Translations under genes and position numbers: made by a program | Shown here: positions 1-8,494 of the stretch, piece by piece | How the letters are laid out: the number at the start of each line of letters is the position of its first letter | How positions within the stretch are numbered: the stretch's first letter is position 1 | The notes under the pieces: generated by a model | Databases searched by the model: none | Told to the model about the DNA's origin: nothing | Seen by the model: the letters and a program-made list of their open reading frames with translations, nothing else | Source of the DNA: Amoebophrya sp. A120 | Lineage: Eukaryota; Sar; Dinophyceae; Syndiniales; Amoebophryaceae | Direction: 5' to 3' | Assembly (NCBI GenBank): GCA_905178155.1 | Contig: CAJINV010000004.1 | Coordinates: forward strand, 1,178,881-1,242,880 | DNA length: 64,000 bases

Positions 1-3000
1 ACGTTGTCGGGTAGATGCACATCGACCGTACAAGTGCCCTATCAAATGTGAAAGTGTCTGGGTCTGGAAGATTAGAACTTGTCATGCTAAATCTGAATGA
101 TGCAAAAATCTGTGTTGCGTGAGTACCAAAAGCTGTCCGCTTTTGACCAAGTTGCGGGGGAGTTTCTCATGCAGGAAAGGCATGATAGAGACCTCAAAGA
201 ATCTGTCATGCTGTGTCTCGCATTCCAGACCTCATGGGTCATGGAAAACCTGCATCACAAATCTCATTCTTCCAGACCCAGACATTTTTGCATTTGATAT
301 GCCCGTGCGAATGAACGCCTGCGGACGGTACCGGCTGAAGAACGGCTTTTTCCTTCCACCCTCGTCCGTCTTTAGCACGTAAAGATCCGCATCGAACTTG
401 CTGAAGGTCTTGCAGTGCCCCGGTTTCGCGATCACCTATCAAATGCAGAAATGTCTGGGTCTGGAAGATCCTGAGACTTGTCATGCACGGCTCGCATGAG
501 CCATGATGTCTGTGGCGCATGCCCTAGTATCACAGGTTTTCTGAAGGATTCTTGATGCCTATTCTGCATGAGAAATGCCCTCCCCGCGTAGCAAAAACTA
601 GAATCCTTCTGCTGCTCATGCAACACAAATTTTTTAGACATCCAAATGCAGCATCACAAGTTGCATTCTTCCAGACCCAGACATTTTTACAGTTGATATC
701 ACCTGCCCACGGGCAATTTCGTCCTTCTTCACGCCCTTCAACATGATACCTGACACGGAGGATACATGTTGATCATCGATTGTGGGAGGAACTTTAATAT
801 TGTGTGAATCGCCCTTCTACTTGTGTAGTTGCGTCTTGCATGATAAAGTAGTAGAAAAGTCAGGATCGTTGTACTTCCCAGAAATTCACTGTTGTACTAG
901 GGCCGCGGCCTTCTAACACAATTATTATGACCTGCAAAAGTATCGTAGTCGTATGAATGCATTACAAATTTCATCAGCATGAGAAATACAATTTGTAATG
1001 CGGATTTAGCTTACGAAAAAGATTTGTAATGCATGACTGCATTATACCGCACTGATCCCCGGCCATTCCGGAGTCGAGTGTTTTGTGAAACATCTCCAGC
1101 CCCGTGACTTCCACACTCCGCGGCTTGCTATGAGCGTGCACACCTCCCCCTCATTTGAGGTGCACGACGAGCGGCAATACAAGCGTCGGCTGTCGGCAAT
1201 TATGCAGGTTTTGCATGACAAACTTACCCGGGGTTGTGGTGCCGTCTGAGCTGCCAGAACTTGTCATGCATAATAGTGACAGGAGGGCGAGGGAATAAAG
1301 TGAGGAGTTGGTGTTTTGCATGAGAAATGAAAATATTGAGGGGGAGTTGTGCACTCTGATACTTGCCCGATGAGCCCGTCAACTCTAGCTTCTCCCCTAC
1401 CTTTACCTGCCCGGTTTCGATTTTTCCCGTCGCTACCGTGCCTTTAGTCGGGATCCGGAGAACTGACTCGACGCCTGTTGTAGTGTTATTTCTACTTGTC
1501 AAACAAGTGTTGACAATTGGTGTAAGAACTTGTTGCGGGTAAAGATTCACATACAATTGGTGTAAAGATTCACATACAATACTTTATTAACACGGTGCAT
1601 TTGTCTGCGTGTATCTTTTTTTATTATTATTATTATCGAAGCCACAGGTGATGCCGACCACTGTGCACAAACATCGCACGTACAAGGGGACGGATGGGTC
1701 TCAGTGCATTGTATGTGGGATCTGTCTCGCCAGGATCTCCCGCACCCGGAGTAGGTGCACTTTCGGTCCCTCTCTCCTACCCTTCCGAGTGCCCTCACGG
1801 CTCGGAGGCGCGTCGGACGTAGTGCCTCACGAACACCAACACCTCCCCACGACTGCCGTTGATTTTCGTCCGATTTGGTATTGCACTGCGTAGCTACAGC
1901 AAGCATTTGCATGTCTGGGGGCGCTCAACTCGTGGGCGGTTGTGCGCCGCCAATGTGTTGCTGTGTGGCCGTTTCAGTGGTGCCACAGGGCTCGCCTGTC
2001 GTGGCGCGCTCTTCATAGTACCGACCAACCGGGTGGCCGCGCACTATCAACGGTCGGCGCTATAATTCTCGGTATGGGCTTGGCCGAGCTCGGATAAGGG
2101 GCGGCATCCGGGAGGGTGGGGTGGCCAGCCATCTGGGTGGCTGCGCTCCCCTAACGGTAGCGCAGCTGCGCTCGTCGGTGGTGCCGCGCGGCTTGCTGCC
2201 CCGTCGCGTCCCGTGGACGCGCGAGGCGCAGCCGCGGCACCCGGGTGGCAGGCAACAAACAGCACAGCGGCGGCGTGCCTTTTTGTTGCGAACCTGCGCA
2301 GCAGCGCAAGCGCATGGGCCAAGGAGCTGCTTGCTGCTAGCTCTCCGTAGAACAACAAGGCCAGCGCGTATATATGGTCTACGAGGTGGCATCATGAGAG
2401 GCGGCGGCCCTCATTCACTGGGGCCACTCTTTCAACCAGATCCACTAACCGCTTGCCCTGATAAGCATGCGGCCTGCTTCTCCCCACGTTACGACCGGGA
2501 GATCTCCTCGTGTATCTTTTTTTACTACCATTCATGGTATCTATGTAAGTACTCATCAAAAACGGTTTGTCCGTGGGTCTTTCCGGAGTGGGGAGGTAGT
2601 TATCGACAGCGTCGATCAGTTTAGTGATGGAGTCCGGCCCATACTCCCCCGCCTCTCCCTTCAAAGCTTTCAACGCGCTGCCCTTCACGAAGGGCGTCTC
2701 TTCCCCGGAAAACCCGTGAAAATCCAGCATCTCGCGGAGTTCCAGCTCGACCTTTTGGTTATTTTTTTTTGATTTTTTCGCTCTAAATGGCAAGAGCTCG
2801 ACATTCGCATGGCAAGAGCTAAATTTCTATCAAATACCAGCTCCACTAGCTCCAGATCTTCCACCATGTCCATTTTGTTCAAAAACACGACCAGCCTGGG
2901 CACCCCGATTTGCTTGGACAACAAAATGTGCTCCCTCGTTTGCGGCATAGGACCGTCGTAGGCGGACACCATGTATCAAATGCAAAAATGTCTGGGTCTG

Positions 3001-4322
3001 GAAACTTGTAATGCTGCGTTGGGAATTGTAAATAATGCTCTGCGTTGCACAGCCAAGCATGAGAAATATCTGCGCTTCTTTGTGTTGCATTTTTCGCATG
3101 ACAAACTTCGTTTTTGCATAACAGGCAAAAGGGTCTCTTCTTGGACACGCATCACAAACTTTTTGGTCATGCTAGACAAGCATGACAAATCTCGCAATCT
3201 TCCAGACCCAGACACTTTTGCATTTGATACCACGAGAATAGCGCCGTCCATCTGCGCGGCGCCAGTGATCATGTTTTTCACGTAGTCTGCGTGGCCCGGG
3301 CAGTCCACATGTCCATAGTGTCGAGATGCGGTGGAATACCTTCGATTCATTTAAAAATCATAATAACACGCCACGGCCAGCAGTATAAAGGAGTGAATGA
3401 TCAACATGTATTACATATCGTCGCTAAACAAGAAATGAGTCTGACTGCCCATCCATGTTGAGAGTACTCAAAACCGACGAAAATAAATCTCGTCTGCAGC
3501 CATGCAGTTGTGATGTATTTTAATCATTATCTTCATGATAAGATGTAAGTACTCGACATGTGACTGATTGATCGTGATCCCTCGCTTTTGTTCCTCGGGC
3601 GCTCGGTTATGGAAGCGTGAGGTTTGAAATCGACGAAGTTGAAATAATTTGTGACGCATAAAATGAATGCCACTTGTAACCCAGCTTCCAAGTGGCGCAT
3701 GACAAATTCGGGTAGAACCGAAATCCAGTTTGTCATGCTGTTTGGGTAACGAAGACGCCTTTTGTCATGCTTCTTCAGCAGCTCAGATTCTACCTCTCAA
3801 CAGGCTTACAATCTGCCTCACTTGCCTACTCTGCAAGAGCAAGACAGTCACTTTGTGGGCTGCATTTTATGCATGACAAATCATTTCAACTTTGTCGATT
3901 TCGATCCTGACACATCCATATCGGTCAATCTGCGCGTAGTCCCGAAATTCCGCTCCGCCCTGGTTCGCCAAAACTTTGGTGATGGCGGCGGTCAAAGTCG
4001 TCTTACCGTGATCTACATGCCCGATCGTGCCGATGTTGACGTGCGGTTTCTCCCGATTGTAGGCGCCGGTTGCGAAGGCGCGCCGCCGCGCCGGAACTAT
4101 TCCCGCCCAAGAACTTTGTTGATGTTGATGGAAGTTTTTCTCTACTAAAATGGTAGAGGAATGTTTTTCCGCAACAACAAGCCGCGATCTTCGTGAAGAA
4201 GACGAGGCACCTCCGCTTGCAGCGGAACAAACCTGACGCCTTCCAGATGTTGAACAAACGCAAGCATCGCGACGAGGAAAGTAACTCGTGGCCGGACGAG
4301 ATGGACGAACAAGATGCTTCAT
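1..4322 (-). CDS. tufM: Mitochondrial translation elongation factor Tu (3' partial, 10 exons in window)
   Basis: GTPase that delivers aminoacyl-tRNA to the mitochondrial ribosome. Exons, 5' to 3', are about 4322-3921, 3607-3553, 3339-3230, 2973-2838, 2751-2553, 1474-1362, 1128-1048, 750-699, 436-300 and 39-1 (open at the window edge). The first ~90 residues are Arg/Ser rich, with RRRAFATG before the EF-Tu start, as expected for a mitochondrial presequence. Visible motifs: G1 GHVDHGKT, G2 RGITIN, G3 DCPGHAD, G4 NKMD (C replaced by M), G5 SALKAL, then domain 2 ([12 protein letters not shown]) and domain 3 (IAKPG, DEGGR, PFF..YRPQ). Three introns are GT-AG (3340-3552, 2752-2837, 1475-2552). The 750-1047 intron is also GT-AG but contains an F3-like element. 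The other five are TIR elements (F4, F1, F2, F1, F1). The reading frame is continuous across every proposed join. The ATG at 4322 is the first in frame. Confidence 0.96.
40..299 (+). mobile_element. F1 introner-like element in tufM domain 3
   Basis: 260 bp. Left end TATCAAATGTG, right end CATTTGATA; both carry the F1 core AGTGTCTGGGTCTGGAA and its complement. The 5-bp target duplication TGCCC (35-39 and 300-304) is exact. Excision plus one TGCCC joins ...FIRTG to TCTVDVHLP in frame. Same orientation (subtype b) as the copy at 63514. Confidence 0.93.
437..698 (-). mobile_element. F1 introner-like element in tufM, inverted relative to its neighbour
   Basis: 262 bp. Ends TATCAAATGCAGAAATG and TTTTTACAGTTGATA; duplication TCACC (432-436, 699-703) exact. 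The internal sequence is the reverse orientation of the 40-299 copy only 138 bp away. The join restores ARGQVIAKPG. A GT-AG choice exists here because the duplication reads GGTGA on the coding strand. Confidence 0.93.
750..1047. mobile_element. Intron in tufM containing an F3-like element
   Basis: Direct repeats ATACC at 746-750 and 1044-1048 bound this intron. A GT-AG splice is possible (G|GTATAATG ... GTGTCAG|GTATC) and gives DQCGIMLKG. Sequence from about 926 (TATGACCTGCAAAAGTAT) to 1040 aligns by eye with the F3 copy at 23454, but the outer ends do not form a clean inverted pair. It may be an F3 copy that gained flanking sequence or inserted into an older intron. Confidence 0.7.
1129..1361. 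mobile_element. F2 introner-like element in tufM domain 2
   Basis: 233 bp. Ends TATGAGCGTGCACACCTCC and GGGGGAGTTGTGCACTCTGATA-like inverted partner; exact duplication CTTGC (1124-1128, 1362-1366). The join gives [16 protein letters not shown], matching the EF-Tu region before TGVEMF. Confidence 0.92.
1475..2552 (-). other. Long GT-AG intron of tufM with GC-rich core
   Basis: 1078-bp intron joining KPFLM to [12 protein letters not shown]. The donor is GTACTTACATAG and the acceptor ACAACAG. Inside are an ATT microsatellite (about 1620-1636), a 20-bp duplication around 1543-1578 and a GC-rich segment at about 2050-2400 with no recognisable product. Confidence 0.85.
2974..3229 (+). mobile_element. 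F1 introner-like element in tufM G domain
   Basis: 256 bp, subtype a. Ends TATCAAATGCAAAAATGTCT and its complement; flanks CCATG (2969-2973) and CCACG (3230-3234), one mismatch. It interrupts the coding region immediately after DGAILVV; splicing restores [19 protein letters not shown]. Confidence 0.93.
3608..3920 (+). mobile_element. F4 introner-like element in tufM G1-G2 linker
   Basis: 313 bp. Ends TATGGAAGCGTGAGG and CCTGACACATCCATA; exact duplication TCGGT (3603-3607, 3921-3925). The second F4 copy (24073-24385) has the same length, orientation and a closely similar interior. The join restores [17 protein letters not shown]. Confidence 0.93.
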
Positions 4323-5423
4323 TCTATCAGCTTCAGGTCGTGCAGTTTCACTTTTATTTTACCGAGCCTGAAGATAGATGATTCTATCGATCTTCGCTTC
4401 TTCGCGATGATGGATCTATTTGCAGGTAGGCTTGTTGTACTAAGCTCATCTGACGGTGGAACTTGTCTTGTGCAGAGAGCGACATCAAACAACTGAGTGA
4501 AGACCGAGTGACGAGGACGTGACACAAAGATTTTCTACGACCAATAGAGCCTTTCTGTTGTTCTATACGTCGTACCTTGTTGTTCCTGCACACAATGATG
4601 GGCACGATTGACGCTGTGGGGATCTAGCGACTTGTTACCAACCCTTAAAAACAACATCACGTAGAATGTTGAAATCGTACCGACAGGCGTACCGCTGGCT
4701 GTAGTTCTACTAGTTTCGAACCGATTTTCAACAGCTGTTATATTGAAAGGTAAAATCCCAAAGGGAAGCTTGAGTAGCTCTTTGGACTTTGGGCTCTTCG
4801 CCTTGTTCAGTTTTGGTTTTCTATATTTTGACTTTGTCTTTTTGCAACAAAACGAGCGGAGTGTTGTTGAGCAAACAGTTTTCACCACAGGAAATGGCAC
4901 TCACGCGATGACGTTTTGTTTCCCAAGACTACAGTCGTGTTGACAATTATATATTCCATCGGCAAAAACAGTTCAAACAGGCGCTTCTTCAGCGCAGAAA
5001 TAATTATAGTTTCTTGGAGAAGAAGCAAAAAAAAAACGATGCAATTGACTTCTTTTCATCTTCACAAACGGTTGGAAACTCGAATATTAAAGTAGGCTTG
5101 CGTATACTTACACGTGTAGACTTTGCAAGTTTGGATGATCGACTGTACATTTTCGAATTCAGGAAGATAGTGGCTCGTCTACCATTCAAACAACCAATGC
5201 GAGTCGATTGCACTGCATCTGAGTCGAGGACTCCGATTGCGTTGCATCTGATCCAGCAGTGGTATACAAACTTCATTGAAATCATGCCAACGTGCTTGCG
5301 TTGTAGGAAGCACAACTATTTTTCTTCATAGATGTAGTTTCATCATCATCTTACATTACAACTGCATAGGGCACCAGCACTAGCAGTACATCTGCTAACT
5401 CCAACTGAGCCTGCTCCTGAAAC
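4323..5423. other. Intergenic region between tufM and the saposin-like gene
   Basis: AT-rich spacer of about 1.1 kb. It should hold the 5' flank of tufM and the 3' flank of its neighbour. I see no conserved ORF, no RNA gene and no F1-F8 element. Confidence 0.6.
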
Positions 5424-7599
5424 TTACACGTAAACCTCAGCGTGTGGATGATCATGCTCCGCAGCAGTGTTCTTCTCCCCGCCGACCGCCGCGGGCGCCG
5501 CAGAAGGAGGAGCCCCTTCGGTGGAAGTAGCAGCTTCTTCATGCACAGTAGCAGCTGGCGCGCGACCACCGGACAGCAGGCTGACCAACAGGTTCTTCAT
5601 TCCCGGCCAAGAACTATGCTTACTATGGCCCGCTTGACGCTCTTCATGTAGTTCCACATGGGAGTGGTACATCAACTCGTGATGTTGATCATGGCCGATG
5701 TGATCATGCTTGTGGTGGTGCATGTGCCACATGTTCGTCTTCCCCCACTTCATGCAGGGCAGCAGCGCGTACTTCTGCGGCTCCACTTTTCCCAGCAACC
5801 AGCCAAACGCCATCTCCGGGTTATGAGAGCGCACAACTCCCCTTCCCCCTCATAATTGGTCATGCAAAAGACCAAATTCATCCTTTGCCTCTTAGCCCTG
5901 TGTGCATGACAAGTTCGGGCAGCCGAAGTAGCACTACACTCCTGTCCAAATTTGTCATGCAAAACTTGTATGGGTGCTGACGTTTGTATTGCTGTTCATG
6001 CAATACAAATGAGGGGAAGAAGAAGTTGTGCACTTTCATACGGGTTTTCCTCACCCCACTTGCAGAACGCCGCCAGGGTCTTGCCCTTGTCCGCCTTCGC
6101 ACACATCTTCTTGGTAACGCGGACGGCAAACTTCATCACCTTCCGCGTTAACTTCCGGAAACAGCACTTGCACAGTATTGTGAGGAAAAATCCCCCCTCC
6201 CCGTATCGAAGAGGCACGTCTCGAAAAATTTTCAATGCTGATTTGTGACCACAAATCGTCTCTGTCTTGCAAGAACGCAACCCCAGAGGCTCTGCCGCAT
6301 ACTGCAGGCGGTTTGTGATGCTGTGGGCCCTACAGACTAGACGTTTCCCATGCTCAGCGCCTAGCCCAAAACCTCTCTACTCAAGCTTAGTATAGGCCTG
6401 CAGTCCTCTCCAGCAAGACAAAACTGATTTGTGTATCCAAATCCAGCAACAGAAATTTCCGTTTCAATATGGGGAGGGGGGATTTTTCAGTTTGATACAC
6501 AGCCCAGCGACATGGGAACTGGAGGACGCAGCGGCGGGAGACATGGCCAGCATGGCGTCCGCCATCGCGTCATCGGTCTTCTTGTCGGAATCATTCTTAT
6601 TTTCATCATCATCGTCGTCCTCGTCGCAATCGTCGTCGCCACCCTTTCCTTTCCCCTTCTTACCCTTGCCGTGGTGGTGCTTTCCTTTACCCTTCTTCCC
6701 CTTGCCCTTGTTCGGGCCCTCTCCTTTACCTGTAGTGGTGATTTTTTTGTTGTGGCGCGAATCATCTTGATGTTTGATGTTCCACCACGATCTTCTGCAA
6801 AATCTAATGTAACTGCGAAATTAACTCTCTAGTGTTGATGTCTGGTAGTTGTGAAACAATTGCACTTGAGCTGAAATATTAACGAAGAACGTCCTTTATA
6901 TTATAAGTAAGGACCTCCTTTCCCCTTGCCCTTTCCGTCCTCAGGATTAACATCCGACTCTTCTCCTTCATCTGCGGTCGCGGATGATGCCATCATCTGC
7001 GCTACAATCTGCTCCCCAGCCCCAAGGAACTGCAACTCCTGCGCATTGGGATCGAAATAGGACAACCCGCCGGCGTGGTCCTCGTCCTCCGCATCAAGAC
7101 CCTGGTGGCCAGCAGGTTTGTCGTCCTTCTTGTCGCAGACCTGCTTGCCGAGACAGTACATGTAGCCCAGCGCCAAGGGATTCACTTTCTCGATCAGTAA
7201 CCCCTCCGCCATCTTCGGGTGCGCCTTCACAAACGCGCACCAGTGCGTCTTCTTGTCATCATCTTCATGCTGCACCTCGTCGTCCATCAAAGTGCTGGGC
7301 GATTTATCTTTGCACTTCTCTTGCACCTCATCCCAGACGTACTTCATCACATGCTTCGCCGCTTCCATGGTGCACTCCTTACACTCTTTGGTCTTGTCGC
7401 CCGCGTCTTTCGACGTGATGGTGGTGGTGCCCGCGTAGTTGTTCTCATAGGAAGCGAGGGCGCGGCCCGCTGCACCCGCGGCAAAGTGTTCCACGGCGAA
7501 GGCATGATCGTCTTGCGGCTCAACGAGGGCGTCAGCGGCTTTTGCTGGGTGGAGAAAAATCGTGACACAAAGAGCGAAAAATCCGGCGCCCTTCAACAT
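5424..7599 (-). CDS. Secreted protein with two saposin-like domains, His- and Gly/Lys-rich linkers
   Basis: Four exons: 7599-6915, 6729-6498, 6175-6041, 5821-5424. I chose the ATG at 7599 because it opens a signal peptide (MLKGAGFFALCVTIFL...AKA). The first Cys-rich unit has CKEC ... EKC ... WCAF ... GYMYCLGKQVC. The second has CKCC ... KKMC ... FCKW ... LLPCMKW. They align with each other (KHVMKYVWDEV/RKVMKFAVRVT; GLLIEKVNP/GWLLGKVEP), which is the saposin-B spacing; the second lacks the final Cys. Between them is a GKGKKGKGK/HHH tract and an Asp run; after them a His-rich stretch (HMHHHKHDH) that could bind metal. Intron 1 (6730-6914) is GT-AG; the other two are F5 and F2 elements. The last bases before the stop read GTGTAAGTTTC, so a further short terminal intron cannot be excluded. 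Saposin assignment is from pattern only. Confidence 0.78.
5822..6040 (+). mobile_element. F2 introner-like element in the saposin-like gene
   Basis: 219 bp. Ends TATGAGAGCGCACAACTCC and AGTTGTGCACTTTCATA; exact duplication CGGGT (5817-5821, 6041-6045). The join gives KWGEENPEMAFGW within the second Cys-rich domain. Inverted relative to the copy at 60798. Confidence 0.93.
6176..6497 (+). mobile_element. F5 introner-like element in the saposin-like gene
   Basis: 322 bp. Inverted core GGAAAAATCCCCCCTCCCC near both ends; exact duplication CACAG (6171-6175, 6498-6502). The join gives HVAGLCKCCFRKL. The only other F5 copy (54501-54821) is in the opposite orientation. Confidence 0.92.
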
Positions 7600-8494
7600 T
7601 TTTGATGCCAATCTTTCTTCAAAAATACTAACTGCTTCCTTTATTCGGTTCTTTACAAAAAATGCAGTTATAATTTTTCCTGACACAGAACCAGGAGCTG
7701 TGTCGGTGTTTTGAATTTCAACTTCGAGTTCTCCTTGTGATTAAACAATGTATGGTTTATTTGTTCAAATCAAATTCTGTTCTTACGAGATTTCAAGCAC
7801 AGGCCCTGTGACAAACTCTGCAGCTTGTCGTAATCCTAATCTCCAGGAGCCACTAGTAGAAAAACTACTGCAGGTGCAGTTTTTTGGGGTCACGCGTTCG
7901 GGTCCGTGGGACAAAAGTTTTGTTTGATGCCATCAACAAAAGGTCTGCTGCATTGATGTGCTTTACAACTTTTGCTAATATGCATATCAATTTCTAAATT
8001 CAGCCTGACTCTGACAACTTTGCGACTAGCATCATCACTCTCGTCAGCCTGGGCAAAAAACAAAAGCCACCGACTCTTGATGTAGGTCGCAACAAATTTT
8101 ACGCTTGGTAGAGGAAGGTTCCCTCGTTGTCAATTTCGCTCTTTGTCAGCCAGCGGTCGTGCGAAGAAGTTGTGCAAAACCTAGTACTGTGAAGCTGATG
8201 GAACAGGTGGCTGTGCCTTTCTTGCCGCTAGTACTTTATTTTCTCGATGTTGAAAATACATACGGCATACGAACTACACAGGTTGGAACTTCTGGTTCGG
8301 ACGTAGTACCAGTTCTTGTTCCGCAGATCCCTTCATGTTCTGATGCAGGAGCTGATGTTGATGATCAAAAGAGTAGTTAAGTTCCGGCAAAAATGTTGCG
8401 TGACTAAAAATATGGATTCTTGTTCGCACCTTCTGACAGTCTGTAGCGCATGCTGACTCGTCGGCTAGGTGACTGTGTTGCAAAAAAAAACTGT
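7600..8494. other. Intergenic region
   Basis: About 0.9 kb between the signal-peptide start at 7599 and the stop codon of the methyltransferase-like gene. No supported ORF, RNA or element seen. Confidence 0.6.

Noticed and set aside
2752-2837. Tiny tufM intron as a truncated F1 element because it contains TATTTGATAG
   Set aside because: It has GT-AG ends and no second F1 end; the flanking CCAGCTC repeat is explained by the repeated VEL codons in the protein.
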